In this document: piece by piece, positions 20,216 through 32,574 of the stretch
How positions within the stretch are numbered: position 1 is the stretch's first letter
Layout of the letters: each line of letters begins with the position of its first letter
Origin: Eledone cirrhosa
Taxonomy: Eukaryota; Mollusca; Cephalopoda; Octopoda; Eledonidae
Length of the DNA stretch: 64,000 nt
NCBI GenBank assembly: GCA_964016885.1
Contig: OZ024743.1
Location: 10,096,939-10,160,938 of the forward strand
Direction of reading: 5' to 3'
The notes under the pieces: model-generated
Told to the model about the DNA's origin: nothing
Seen by the model: the letters and a program-made list of their open reading frames with translations, nothing else
Databases searched by the model: none
Position numbers and translations under genes: made by a program

Positions 20216-22165
20216 TACATGGCACACAGGGAGGCTGAGCGTAGGAGGTTTGCCAATGTTCTGCGCCTGGAAGATCAGAGATGTGCAGCGTTCCGCATTG
20301 CAAGGCAATGTGTCAGTGTAAATCAGGATGTTGTTGGAGATAAGTATGTTCGGAATGATGCCAGTGTACTTAGTGTCATGAATGATCAAAAAAAGGTGAC
20401 CTGGAAATGTCATTATGAGAGACTGATGAATGTGGAGAACGAATGGAAAAGAGAGAAATTACCCCCAGTAGACTCGACAGAGGAACCAGCTATTGAGATT
20501 GACGAATATAGGGTACAAGAGGCAATTAAGGAAATGAAGAATGGTAAGGCTGCTGGACTGTTGGGGATAGTTGCTGAGATGCTAAAGGCATCAGGAGAAG
20601 TAGGCACTAAACTGGTTGCACGCATCATCAATCAAGCTATATATGGTGGTGTCATACCCAAAGACTGGGCAGCAGTATTCTCATAAATTGCTACAAAGGT
20701 AAAGGAGATGCTCTGGAGAGGAGCAATTACATGGGCATAAAGCTGATGGATCAGGTTATGAAAGTGGCAGAGAGAATATTTGCGCAACTCATTAGAGAAA
20801 GGGTCAAATTAGATGAGATGCAGTTTGGTTTTGTGCCTCGGAAAAGTACAACAGATGCCCTCTTCTTAGTGAGGCAACTACAAGAGAGGCTCTTAGAGAA
20901 TAATAAGCCACTATACTTAGCTTTTGTTGACTTAGAGAAGGCCTTTTATAAGGTACCCCGATCTGTCATCTGGTGGTTCCTAAGGAAACTAGGTGTTGAG
21001 GAATGGCTTGTGAGGACAGTGCAAGCTATGTATAGGGGTGCTGTCAGTAAAGTGAGAGTAAGAATGGAGTTTAGTGAGGAATTCCAGATACAAGTTGGTG
21101 TACATCAGGGTTTGGTCCTCAGCCCGCTCTTGTTCATTATAGTCCTCCAAGCCATAACAGAGGAGTTTAAGACTGGATGCCCATGGGAACTTCTCTATGC
21201 TGATGATCTGGTTCTTATAGCAGAATCAGTAGAGGAGCTAGAGAATAAATTCTGGCTATGGAAACAGCAGTTGGAATCATGAGGACTGAGAGTGAACATA
21301 GCTAAGACAAAAGTGTTGATAAGTTAGAAGAGAGGACAATACTCCGATTCCATCAGGGAAATGGCCATGTTCAATATGTAGGAAAGGAGCTGGCATAAAT
21401 TCCATAAAATGTATGCAATGTATATCTTGGGTACACGAGAGATGTAGTGGGATAGCAGACAACTAACAGGTAGGGAAAACTACATATGCAGTAGATGTAC
21501 AGGGAAAGTTGGCAGTAGTAATCGCAGTGATAGACACATTTTTACAATGCAGGTGGGTTCTTTAGAAGTGGTTGATAGCTTCCAGTACCTAGGTGACTAA
21601 ATTTGCATGGGAAGGGGGGGGTTCCGAGGCCATAGTATCTAGAATAAGGACGGGTTGGAAGAAGTTTAGGGAGCTGCTTCCTCTGTTGACAAAGAAGGGT
21701 TTCTCCCTGTGTACGAAAGGACGGTTATATGATGCCTATATGAGATGCTCGATGCTGCATGGTAGTGAGACATGGGCAGCAACTGCAGAGGATATGCAAC
21801 AGCTAGAGAGAAATGAGGCAAGCATGCTCCGTTGGATGTGCAATGTCAATGTGCGTGAAAGAAACTGGATATAAGAGGGATAAGTTGTGGCGTGCAGGAG
21901 AGAAGACTGAAATGGCATGGACATGTGATGCACAATGCACATGGAGGATGACCGCTGGGTAAAGAAGTGCCAAGAAGTCCCAGTAGAAGGAAGACGCAGT
22001 AGAGGTAGACCACGAAAAACATGGGCGGAGGCGGTGAGAGCAGACCTCAGATCGCTGAAACTCACGGAGGAGATGACGAAGGACCGTGACAAGTGAAGAG
22101 ATGCTGTGCTGAATAGGACCCGTCCAACCCTTGCAAGCAGGGAAAAGCGGACGTAAAATGATGAT
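20216..22165 (+). pseudogene. LINE family A, longest copy (RT, PHD-like finger, C-terminus, 3' end)
   Basis: An APE/RTE-like non-LTR retrotransposon, 5'-truncated. Frame 20219-20686 holds the N-terminal RT region (KAAGLLGIVAEMLK, IPKDW). After a frameshift, 20731-21282 holds motif A AFVDLEKAF (catalytic Asp kept), GVHQGLVLSPLL (motif B) and YADD at about 21196-21207 (motif C intact). A C4HC3 cysteine/histidine pattern resembling a PHD finger follows at 21368-21498, then [20 protein letters not shown] and [20 protein letters not shown] at 21593-21874, and the [15 protein letters not shown] tail to a stop near 22095. The 3' end CAACCCTTGCAAGCAGGGAA plus (ATG)n matches SINE type B. Several stops and frameshifts make it non-functional as it stands. 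The exact clade cannot be settled by eye. Confidence 0.85.
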
Positions 22166-22192
22166 TATATATATATATATATATATGAAATA

Positions 22193-22401
22193 TATGAAAT
22201 ATAAGAATCAAAGAACTGTTCAAAACATTATTGTGCTTACAGCTGTTTCCTCCAAACCGAGGTTTGGATTCTTCGGAAAGGGAGGTCATATAACTGTCCA
22301 TGCATTAATAAATTGCTCCGAAGAATCCAAACCTCGGTTTGGAGGAAACAGCTGTAAGCACAATAATGTTTTGAACAGTTCTTTGATTCTTATATTTCAT
22401 A
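22193..22401. mobile_element. foldback element with 85-bp arms
   Basis: Arms 22193-22277 and 22317-22401 are inverted copies with a 39-nt loop and end at TATGAAAT / ATTTCATA next to a TA run. The arms contain CCTCCAAACCGAGGTTTGG. It directly follows the (ATG)n(TA)n end of the family A LINE. No coding capacity. Confidence 0.9.
22303..22368 (+). ncRNA. hammerhead-like motif with a core substitution
   Basis: The fold matches a type I hammerhead: stem I CAUUA/UAAUG plus UGCU/AGCA, stem II UCCAAAC/GUUUGGA around CUCG, GAAA at 22345-22348, short stem III AC/GU around AGCU, and GUA at 22354-22356. The first core strand reads CCGAAGA (22318-22324) where CUGANGA is required, so U4 is C. Activity is doubtful. 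The left arm has the same core, but its outer stem I is lost. Confidence 0.45.
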
Positions 22402-23294
22402 TAACTGCTCTGTAAATCATCTGATGTTTTTACATTGAGCTACTTAACTTACTGGTAATAAGGTAGTAATACATTACTGCCTACCACTATTTAGGGTGTG
22501 TGTAAAATACTTACAACTGCTTAAGGTTTTGTGTTTACATAACCATAAATAGTATAACTAATACTATATATATATATATAAATACATTTACTATATAACA
22601 CTACTACAAGATGCATTTGCACCTATGTCATTGTAATACTCTGCTAAACACTATCTTACTTAATGATAACTGAAATGAATTTCAGAATTTTAGTATACTC
22701 ATCCAGATTTAGTAGTGAGATGTTAATAATCGAGCAAACTAATTATGGTTATTAATGAAATAATATAACTAATATCAACCAATTAATAAATCTAATTAAT
22801 AAAAGCAATATGTGTCTATGTATCTATGTATGCATATATGTATGTATGTATATATGTATATATGTATGTATCTATGACAGATAAAGATAAGATACTTACC
22901 AGGGCAAGATTGAATAGGTTTAAAACTCAATTATGGTGACTTTGTGTGAAAATTCAAACAAAATAACCCATCTTTATTTATCACTTTACATAAAACATAT
23001 TATAGCATTTTACAGTATTAGTTTGTACACTGTAGACAATGAAGCAGCAACATTTGAGCATACCTTCATCTCCAGCTTAATTTACATAAATATTTGTATT
23101 TATAAAACAAATAAAGCAAGTCAAATTATATTTGCAGCACACCAACTTATAAAATAGAAGAATTCATTTTACAAAATACTAAACAAAAAAAATTACTTAA
23201 TGAAGACAAAAGAGAATTTTCCACTTTATATGTGGTTAGTCAATATTCAAATGTATAATGCATTACTAACAGTTCTTGTTATTATCAAAATCGT
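22402..23294. other. unique AT-rich DNA
   Basis: No gene recognised. On the minus strand a strong donor-like site (CCCTG then GTAAGTATC, at about 22900) exists, but all frames upstream of it are quickly closed. Confidence 0.4.
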
Positions 23295-23550
23295 TATCAA
23301 AATCATCATCATCATGATTATCATTTTTTCGTGCATCTGATTTTTCATGATTGCATGGGTTGTATGGCGCCTCTTAAAAACAGCATCTAACTATTTGCTG
23401 CATTCATTTGTCATCTTGTTTGTGATGTTCAGAATCCTGAGTGCAATTTTCATCCTTTCGACTACTGTCTTTCTTGGTCTTCATCTGTCATGTCTTCCTT
23501 CCACTTGGAACTCCTGACACATCTTTACACGGCTATCATCATATTTTTGT
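23295..23550 (-). pseudogene. LINE family A, 3' end fragment
   Basis: The minus strand encodes a worn version of the family A tail (CQEFQVEGRH, RPRKTVVERM, MTNECSK, then DAVFKRRH). It ends in CATGCAATCATGAAAAATCA and an (ATG)n run at 23297-23310 in reverse. Stops interrupt it. Confidence 0.55.
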
Positions 23551-25808
23551 TCATGTAACTGGTTTTGTTTTTCATATAACCCTTCAGGGCTCACATAGAA
23601 TATATCAAAATAACTTGCTTAAAAACAACCTTTCAATACAAAAGTTAATTATTTCATTTTGAATACAAATAATTGAATTTCTTATCTTTAATAGTCTCTG
23701 TGATACATAAGCAATCCCTAATATTTTGGTAGTTAGATATTTTAGTTAGGTTTGAACAGAAGACATAATAGTATTTGTAATCAATAAAATTAACAGGTAT
23801 GTAATTAAATACATGGAATTGTACACTCGTTTAGCTGGGAGTCATTATAATTTCAGCCATTGTATTTTCAAGATTTCTTCAGGTGTCTGTTGCACATTAT
23901 AATGTTTTCTGAATTTTTTTAATTAAATACTCCATTCAAACTACAGGCATAGATTGTTCTCAATTTGGCGTCCAATGCCTAGGATGTCCTCAAATTAGTT
24001 ATTAGTTACCAGTGATGGTGCTTGCTCATTCTGTTTAAATGGGAGTATTTATAGATATACTAACTGTGTTGTTGACTCTTGTTCATCAGGTAAATGAACA
24101 AACACACTCAATGCTTAAGTAATACTTATATTGACAATGCTATTGCTTTGTAGGACAATCAGGTGTTGGAAATTAGGAGTCTCCAACCTAACATTTTTGT
24201 AGTCTTTTACTTAATCTTCTTTCTAATCTGTCATAACTAAATAATTAACCATTTGATAATATTTCCTTATGGTAAACTAAAATAAGAATAAAAAAATCAC
24301 ACATCCATTCTAAATATGTCAATGCGACATAACCATGTCTAGTCATCTCATGATAGAAACAAATATTATTGTATGAGTCAGACAATACTTTTGTGAAAAA
24401 CACAATGCTCAGACATACATAATATTTCTCAAAAGAGAAGTAAACAGTAAAGGAAATCAACAGAATCATATATAGATAATTATACTACTATGAAAGAAAA
24501 CATCCAATACATCACAGATTTTTTACTACAGAAAAAAAACATTTTAAATTGAAATGTTAAAACTAATAGAATATACAGCACTATAATGTAAAATCTATGT
24601 CACATAATAAAAACAAAAATCTCAATCTATCAGTGAAGGCCATAACTAAAAGTGAAACAAGATAATAGGTGATAGAATTATAAAGAATTTAGAGATATAG
24701 GAAATCTACTTTGACAGACCTTAATCATATGAATCAGAACATCAACAAGTTAAACATTCTGAACTACATGGTATTAAAAAAGGAAAAATAAAAAAAGCTG
24801 ATAACGAAAATGATAAAAAATGGAGTTACTGATAATAAAATCAAGTGAGTTGGAATGGAAAAAATCTTTTTTTCAACAAATGAAAATCAATAAAATACTG
24901 TTGAGAACAATAGCAAATTATTGCTACCTTCAAGAAATCTTTTGAAAAAGACAAAAGGCAAAGCTGATTTAAGTAATCTAAATCAAATAATATATATTCA
25001 GTAGGCAATGAGATCATAAATGGTAGATAAAAATGTTTAAATCAAAATCCAATCCTTCGAAATTAATAAACACGTCATGGGCAAAAAGTTGAAAATTGAT
25101 CATGACACAAATATACAATTTAAAGAGAAAAAGTGCATAATACCTCATGACATTTTAACTCATAAATCATTACACCAGTCTTGTATCAGACAAAAAAAGT
25201 CCTTTCCTGCTATCAAAAATGACATGACTTAATGTGAAGATCTAGAATTATATGAAATACTGGTATATTACATCTTTAATTGATGTATTATTTGGCTATC
25301 AGTGACAGTAATTTGATAATCAGCTAAAAGTGTTTCAAATTTGTTTTTGCTTTTTAAATATTGTTTGTAACTTATACAATTGGATAAATGTGATCCCTTA
25401 CATTCTTGGAAAATTAACAAAGAAAACTATCATCTAACTACAGTTACTTTCCTCATGACTTATTATATTGATGATACTTTCATCATTATATTTCCAATGC
25501 ACTGAATATCTCCAGTGCACTTAACATTTTCAGCATACTGAACACTTGGAGTGCACTCAACATTTTCAGTAAATGGAAAATATTGAGTTCACTTCTCCAA
25601 TGAATTATATGTTTTAATGGTTGACCTTCAAAGAAATTCTAAGCATGTACAATGTTATACTTGAAATCCTATTTTTATGGATCATTTCATTTGGTAGTTA
25701 AGACTACAGTTTTAAAGAACAGCTAGATCATTGTTAAACTATGAATATCATTGACAACATTAGTCTATATTATCTGAACAGCTCTCTTAACATTAAATTA
25801 ATTTATTT
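23551..25808. other. unique AT-rich DNA
   Basis: No gene or transposon recognised. A small region at 25496-25570 has repeated motifs around AGTGCACT and ACATTTTCAG. Confidence 0.4.
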
Positions 25809-25823
25809 AAGATTACTAATAAT

Positions 25824-25975
25824 TGTTTCTACGTTAGGCACAAGGCCAGCAATTACCCAGTGTATTACTGGTACTTTATTTTATCGACCCCGTAAGAATG
25901 AAAGGCAAAGTTAACCTCGGCGGGATTTGAACTCAGAATGGCAAGGGCCGTAACTCTATGCGCCAAAGATTACTA
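25824..25975 (-). repeat. tRNA-derived SINE, type C, 5'-truncated, with target-site duplication
   Basis: Minus-strand copy from the tRNA-like region to GTAGAAACAATT. The 15-bp sequence aagattactaataat flanks it exactly at 25809-25823 and 25976-25990, which marks insertion by target-primed reverse transcription. Confidence 0.9.
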
Positions 25976-25990
25976 ATAATGTATATCTAT

Positions 25991-27394
25991 ATTTGAATAA
26001 GCTCACTGGTGCTATGATGTGATTAAACACACAGTAAAAACATTATCCAAATCTTTGCTGAAACAGCTAAATCAAACTTGAAATTTACTTGCTTCAGTGA
26101 AATCAACAGCAATTTCATATAGCTAAAATGATTTCTTATATAACTGTATAGAGTGTGTTTCTTATATAGCTGTGTAGAATGAGATATTTAGGGAAGACTA
26201 AAGAACTCTCAAAACATAATTACACAACACATGACAATAAACTCTTATCTTAATATCATTTTTGTTCCTATTAAAGGAATAGTAATAAGAAAATGTTTGC
26301 TGTTATTAAAGGAATATATGGTAAACATTGAATGTTTCATATGTAGAGCCTTCTCCCAATATTTATATTGACAAAAGAAAAGGAAAACTGTCATTGATTT
26401 TTCTAGTAGAAATCAAATATTGAAGAATAATGTGATGTAGTTTTTTAGCAAACAGAATTAGAAGAATTGCTTATGATACTGCTTTTGTGAATCATCATAA
26501 AATAATAAAAGGTAAGTACACAGAAAAATCAATTGTGAAGCATAAAGATCTATTGAATACTAACTCATTTCTTTTTGCTGAAACATTACCCCATATTATC
26601 ATTGTAATTTTCCATAAACACATTGAGCTTTGCAGAGTTCTATCACCAATTAGGAAAACTATGTAAGTTATCAATTAGAGCAATTAAGAGAAGATATTGA
26701 TAAATGCATATAATTGTACCTTTTTGTTGCCATTCTTTTAGGTTGAGCAACATTTGATTAGCAAACTGCAATGATTGTACATTACCTGCTTCAGGGAAAC
26801 AACTGGAAACTTTTGTAGAACCAAACATACCTGTATCATTGCCATTCTATTCAGTATGAACTAATGATGGTTGTTTTTCTTTACTACTTAACATGTCCAA
26901 ACATTAGAATCGGTAAAAAAAAATATTCCTTCTCTTCACATTAATAATATTGATTTTAAACTAAAGATAAAGAATTGTGTTCATGAACTATTTTATTATT
27001 AGCCTTTTAAATTGCCAAGACTAGGTCATTATTTTTACTTATGCCATGATTTCTGGTATAATACGTATAAATTCCCTCTAGGTACTCCATTAACTACAAT
27101 TAGGCCTAGTGATAAGATCCGGCTTTCAGTCAATATGGTTTGTTAAACATTTTGTTACCATATTTACCATGAAAAATACTGCCTATGATATATAAATCAT
27201 TTTGAAACTAATCAAGAATTTGATTATATAACTAAGTTTCTCATTATTTATCTGCTGTTTGGTGCATAAAGTAAAGCGTTTTTCATAAAATTGAAATGAA
27301 AGGTCTTGATAAATACAAGCACTTTAGAATAAACAGACAAGTATCACAGAAACGGGATTTTCAGGTGGGTTGGTATGAAAGAGTTGAACAAGGA
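25991..27394. other. unique AT-rich DNA with weak exon candidates
   Basis: Two mutually inconsistent candidates lie here. On the plus strand, 26449-26512 is open between TTTTTTAG and AAAAG-GTAAGTAC and encodes NRIRRIAYDTAFVNHHKIIK. On the minus strand, about 26714-26831 is open after GATACAG and before AAAAAG-GTACAATT and encodes a protein-like stretch with KVSSCFPEAGNVQSLQFANQ and LNLKEWQQK. Neither resembles a known family. The opposite orientations argue that at least one is chance. Confidence 0.2.
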
Positions 27395-27500
27395 TATATA
27401 TATATATATATATATCATCATCTTCGTTTAACGTCCATCTTCCACGCTAGCATGGGTTAGACGTATATATGTGTGTGTATATATATATATATATATATAG
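27395..27500. repeat. TA microsatellites around a family A tail remnant
   Basis: (TA)n at 27395-27414 and 27476-27500 flank a stub with CATCATCTTCGTTTAACGTC and GCTAGCATGGGTTAGACG. The stub is the reverse of the (ATG)n-ending LINE/SINE tail. Confidence 0.8.
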
Positions 27501-27745
27501 TATTAATAATAAATTTGAAGACTAAAATCCGAAGAGGGCTCGATAAGGATAAATATATATCAAATATATAAGAACCCTAGAGCAAATATTTATTAAAATA
27601 ACAGATTAAAGTTTAATAAATATATATATATATATATACATAAATTATAGTAGGAGAATAAACAACCCAAATTCTTGAAAGATATTTATTTATTTACAAT
27701 AAATATTTTTTCAAGAATTTGGGTGTGTATTTCCTACTATATATT
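27501..27745. repeat. unclassified repeat pair member and an adjacent hairpin
   Basis: Sequence with GAAGACTAAAATCCGAAGAG and GGCTCGATAAGGAT (27519-27560) recurs at 51090-51130. It is followed by an inverted repeat, arms about 27646-27691 and 27697-27741, with AACCCAAATTCTTGA and its complement; the arms need a 2-nt indel. TA runs separate them. The family is not identified. Confidence 0.6.
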
Positions 27746-27895
27746 TTTCTATTTACACTCTGCTTCGCTACATACTTATTGCATGGCTTTATTTCTCTTG
27801 CTTGCTTTCACTGCATGCTACTGGCTTATAATTCTCACTAACTAATCTCTTATCTCTCCTTCTTGATTGGATTGTACACATACATTTGATACACA

Positions 27896-27898
27896 CAC

Positions 27899-27942
<44 letters not shown>
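27896..27942. repeat. (TA)n(TG)n microsatellite
   Basis: About 20 bp of TA followed by about 25 bp of TG. Confidence 0.9.
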
Positions 27943-27945
<3 letters not shown>

Positions 27946-28172
27946 TAAGATTGTTATTGCTCCAATCAGTTCACAAACACTTAGAAAACACCCTAAACCA
28001 AAAACCAACCTACACTCATGACTCCTGCTAAACCAAACCATAACCCACCCACCAAATTCAGCAAACTGAACATGGACCACCTACCTTCCCAAACCAAACT
28101 ACAACACCAACCAAATGGTAAAGACAGATGTTATCTTGCAGCAACTGTCATATTATGCAGTTTCTATATAAT

Positions 28173-28266
28173 TGTTTCTACTTTAGACACAAGGCCAGCA
28201 ATTACCCAGTGCATTACTGGTACTTTATTTTATCGACCCCGTAAGGATGAAAGGCAAAGTCAACCA
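28173..28266 (-). repeat. tRNA-derived SINE, type C, strongly 5'-truncated, with target-site duplication
   Basis: Only the last ~95 bp of the SINE are present on the minus strand. The 18-bp sequence atgcagtttctatataat flanks it at 28155-28172 and 28267-28284. Confidence 0.9.
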
Positions 28267-28284
28267 ATGCAGTTTCTATATAAT

Positions 28285-29511
28285 AAAGCTAATAAAACTA
28301 TTATCATCTGCAGCGACTAAAATCCCATTATGTAGTAGGGTGTGCTCCACCTTCTCCTATCATCTCTTGACTTTGAACCCACAAACTATCCACTTTGATG
28401 ATATGATGCCATGTATCAGGAAGTCTAGTTTGTACAACACAACATTTAATTAAAAAAATACCCAAGCCATTAAAAAAATAAACAAAATGCACCCAAGATG
28501 AATATCACAATATATGATATAAAAAGTCAACACAAAAATCATATACTTCAGGGTTATTATTTACATATATATAATCACAAATATTCACACACGAATGCAA
28601 AATATGACAAAGATTAAATCTTATATATATACACAAACAAATAAGATCACATACAAATAAGATCAAATACACACATACAAATAAGATCAAATACATAAAC
28701 ATTTGCAAAATTATTTAACAAATCATGACATACCAGGAAAGAAAACAAATGCATTGGCCATCCCTTCGTCTATAGTCATTAGCCATATTACTATCTTCAC
28801 TCATGGCATTTTGGTCAAATATCAGCCAAAATCAGTAAAAGAAACCTCTATAATTTATGACCTCAAAATAAAATGCTAGTAGCAGGAATCTCCCATTAAT
28901 TATTACTTAAATACAAACAAGCTAGATTTCTACAGCTTAAATGTAAACCAAAATATATGCCCTTTTATATTTACTACTTCAAAGCAAATATACTAAATTT
29001 TCTTAGATCTCAATGTTAACAAAATTAATTTCTTATCCATACACGTTTCAATTTCAAACTTGAATTAACTAAACATTTCTTAGAATCTTCTTTAAATACA
29101 TTAAATTTCTACTACTTCAATGTAAACAAAATAAATTTCATACCCTTAAGCTTTTCATTTGTAAACTTGAAATAACCCTATATTTTCTTAGAATCTCCCT
29201 TTCAGTGCCAAGGCACCAATGACAATGCCATACCAGAAATGTTCTTCATATTCCTGTCATACCATGTGTTTTAAGTATTTTTTCACTTCTTCCATATAAT
29301 TATTATCACTGTTTTATGACAATTTTCCACATTTCCATAGTTTGGATGGATCTTTCCCACTAGGGCATCCCTCCATTTCGCAGTTGTTCATCATGAATGT
29401 GTGTGTATGTATATGTATATATATATATATATATAAATATGTGTGTGTGTATGTGTGTATATATATATATGCGTGTATGTGTGCATGTGTGTGTGAGTGT
29501 GTATAAATATA
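28285..29511. other. mostly unique AT-rich DNA
   Basis: At about 29225-29375 the minus strand contains a faint match to the end of REL-type LINE proteins (WYGIVIGALALKG-like after frame changes), too weak for a firm call. TA/TG microsatellites lie at 29395-29515. Confidence 0.4.
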
Positions 29512-29715
29512 TATAACGAAGGAAGTGTGGTAAGGAACCAGGTGGACCATAACGCACCAGAGTACTCGATACTTAGGGTAGTAGAGTGGGTAATAGGAAA
29601 AGAGTCAGGACTCCGACAGCTGAGGTTTGGCTGTTTTGACAGCTAGATCTGAACGTTCAATCTAGCTGTCAAAATGACAGGAACTCAGCCGTCGGGGTCC
29701 TGACTCTTTTCCTAT
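29512..29715. mobile_element. foldback element in a TA run, hairpin family 1
   Basis: Arms 29593-29648 and 29660-29715 with an 11-nt loop containing GAACGTTC. The left flank (aacgaaggaagtgtggtaag and ggtggaccataacgcaccag) is shared with 8733-8911. TATATA lies on both sides. The plus-strand right arm reads CAGCCGTCGGGGTCCTGAC, the hammerhead stem III / GUC / stem I order of this family, but its GAAAC has become AAAAT and no CUGANGA is present. Confidence 0.75.
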
Positions 29716-29860
29716 ATATATAAAATAAACAGGAATGAAGTGTCAATATAATATCGCTTGTTTTATTCATACGACGCATATTTCATGATCGATCAGCTCA
29801 AGGTACAAACAGTAGTGATCTGGCTCGACTCTGGAATTGATGAATGTATGTATATATGCT
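29716..29860. repeat. unclassified repeat next to the hairpin
   Basis: Starts after a short TATATA run. On the minus strand it reads GAGCTGATCGATCATGAAAT followed by ATGCGTC, which resembles a decayed hammerhead core with one extra base. Pairing of stem I is poor, so no ribozyme is called. Confidence 0.35.
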
Positions 29861-32009
29861 AGTGAACATATCATACCTTAACCATTTGGCACAAACACTG
29901 ATTAATTTAGACAGTAAGTTTTGTTTCTTATTATAAATACTAATATATTTAATCCCCCAAGAAACATAACAAAGTTAAAATAATTTTAATCATTTAGCAT
30001 TGACATAAGTTCTAAAAGAGGAGTTATAGATTAAATGAGAAGTATTAAAGCTCTCTTGGTATTAGATACTAATCTATTTTAAGTGAATATTTCAACCAAG
30101 CTGATTCTTATATTTTAAATGTAAATGTGTATGTATATGTATGGTATATCTCTATGCACACACACATACACAAATAGACATATATAAATGAATATATCAT
30201 CATCATCATTATCATTTAATGTCTATTTTCCTGAAATAATGATGATGTTTATATACATGATATATACATAATGTAAAAATAAATAAATACATAGATTTTG
30301 TTACTCTGGTAACTTTAGATAATTAGTTGGAAAATATTTACTCAGATATGGAAGTATATTAAGATATATAATAGGAAAATATACAGAAGCAACAATGTTC
30401 ACCTTGACACAGAATACAATGAAATAATTGCTGCAACAAATAATCCAGTACCTTAATGTGTGTTTCATCACTACACTGACATGCATAGTAAAGGTTATGC
30501 TTCACTGATGTAGTCAGAATAACTCAGAAAATTGCTGAAAGTTATCTCCCATAATCGCTAAGAAATTGAAAAAATAACAGTCAATAACTAATACTGCTTT
30601 GTCCTCACCACATATTCATTTCTTGTTGGCTGTTTAAAGCTATAGGTATTAATGTGTTAACACCAACTAATACAACTAATTTGATGTATGCTACTATTTT
30701 TTATCTATTAGCAAATATCTTTAGTTATTCCTTATGATACTAAACAGTAAGAAATTGTCCCTGGTAATATGATACAAAGCTACTTATATTTAAGACGTTG
30801 CATTTATCTAAAAGCCTTCCATCATAATGTAAGAAACCTTATGTTCAAAACACCAACTTAATAATGAGAAAGTTAGTTATATAACTAAATCCCTTAAAAT
30901 TCTTAATTTCAAAATTTTTGAAAATCATATGTAGTGTTTCTTATTAGAAATATTTTAATGAAAATTTAATGATGAATCCAATGAAGTTTATTTGATAAAG
31001 ATGATACACTGCAATGGCAAGAAATATGTGTCAATACAGATTAGTATCAAACCAACCCCTACATTGTAGTTGTATAACTATAAAAATCACATTTTTTAAG
31101 CAAAAAACCAAGGTTACACAACAGCTAAAAAGAAACTCAGTATATCAATGTTGTCCCACAATACAAAACATTTCAAATTCCTAAAGAGGTTTACTAAATC
31201 AACAATAACAACATCATCAAACATATATGCAGAATAGAAGGAGCATGTGACTCACAGCAACCATTAAAAACACATTATAGAGAGAGTGTAGAAGGGAGGA
31301 GGAAAAAAGAGGACAAAGATATTATTCCAGATTTAAAACATAAATGTACTTTTTTAGATTGTGGGAATATAGAAATAAAATTTTGGAAAATATGCACAAG
31401 TCATTTAAAATGTTAGATATATGTATTCGTTTCTTTTATTTCCTATTATATATCTAAGCATATTTTCATGTTTTCATAAATATTGTTAAGCTAATCAACT
31501 GAACATATATGTATGTAGGTAGGTATGTAGGTAGGTATGCATGCATGCATGTATGTATGTGTATGTGTATGTATGTGTGTAAAGGCTAATGTGACATATA
31601 TAAAAGCAAAAGTTCACATATGCATATAAATTAATATTTGTTCATTCAATGTTATATGTATAATATATATCTTTGTATGTACACATTTTAATATGGTTTA
31701 TATACATATATATGTGTGTATATGTGTGTGTGCACGTGTACAACTTTTAAAAAGAAAACTATAGAGCAAAACTATACAGCATAATGAAGATATATATCAA
31801 TTTAAGGTTTGATATATGAGGAAAAGTGTCTTATTATTTCAGATTTTAGTCTTCCATCAGAAGACTGTATAATAAAAGAAGGAATAGAAAGATAGAGAAA
31901 AGTGGGAAGGGGAAGTTTTGGAAAAAAAGCATATATGTTCAGTTAGCCATGGATTCGAGCTAAAAAATATACAAGTGTGTATGTATCTGGATATATGTAT
32001 ATATGTATG
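29861..32009. other. unique AT-rich DNA
   Basis: No gene recognised. A short (ATC)n-headed tail stub sits at 30196-30245 and a GTATGTAGGTAG-type microsatellite at 31505-31580. Confidence 0.4.
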
Positions 32010-32190
32010 TATCGGTAGAGGGTCGAATGCCATGCTTTACAGCATAAAGTTACGGCCCTTTACTGTTTGAGTTCAAATCCCACCAAGGTTAACTTTGCCT
32101 TTCATCCTCATGGGGTTGATAAAATAAAGCCCCAGTAATGCACTGGGATAATTGTTGGCCTTGTGCCAAATGTAGAAACAATTATTAATA
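32010..32190 (+). repeat. tRNA-derived SINE, type C
   Basis: Reads GGTAGAGGGTCGAATGCCAT, GTTTGAGTTCAAATCCCACC, CTTTCATCCTCATGGGGTTG, and ends GTTGGCCTTGTGCC plus GTAGAAACAATT and an ATT-rich tail. The extreme 5' end is missing. Confidence 0.85.
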
Positions 32191-32219
32191 TTATCATTAT
32201 TTTTATTATTATCCTCATT

Positions 32220-32562
32220 CATCATCATCATCATCATTTTACGTCCACTTTTCCCTGCTTGCAAGGGTGGGACAGGAACTGATTCTGGCTTGATTTCTAC
32301 AGCTGGATGCCCTTCCTAACACCAACCTCATTTACAGTGAGTGCTGGGTGCTTTTTTGCTGTGGCACCTCCACGACCACTTTACAGTGGAATGATAGGGA
32401 CCCCAGTCCCTATCATCTCATTTCTACAGCTGAGTAAACTGGAGCAATGTGAAAATAAAGTGTCTTGCTCAAGGAAACAACACATCACCCGGTCTGAGAA
32501 TTGAACTCACAACCTTTCGATTGCAAGGCCAATGCTCTTACCACTAAGCCATGTGCCTCATT
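32220..32562 (-). repeat. tRNA-derived SINE, type B (full length)
   Basis: Collinear with 8350-8700. The (ATC)n at 32220-32237 is the SINE tail in reverse, and the tRNA-like head ends at 32562. It abuts the tail of the type C SINE just upstream. Confidence 0.9.
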
Positions 32563-32574
32563 GTTAATATTATT

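Noticed and set aside
22880..22960. minus-strand exon ending at a strong GTAAGTATC donor
   Set aside because: All three frames upstream contain stops within about 40 nt and no acceptor fits; at most a non-coding exon.
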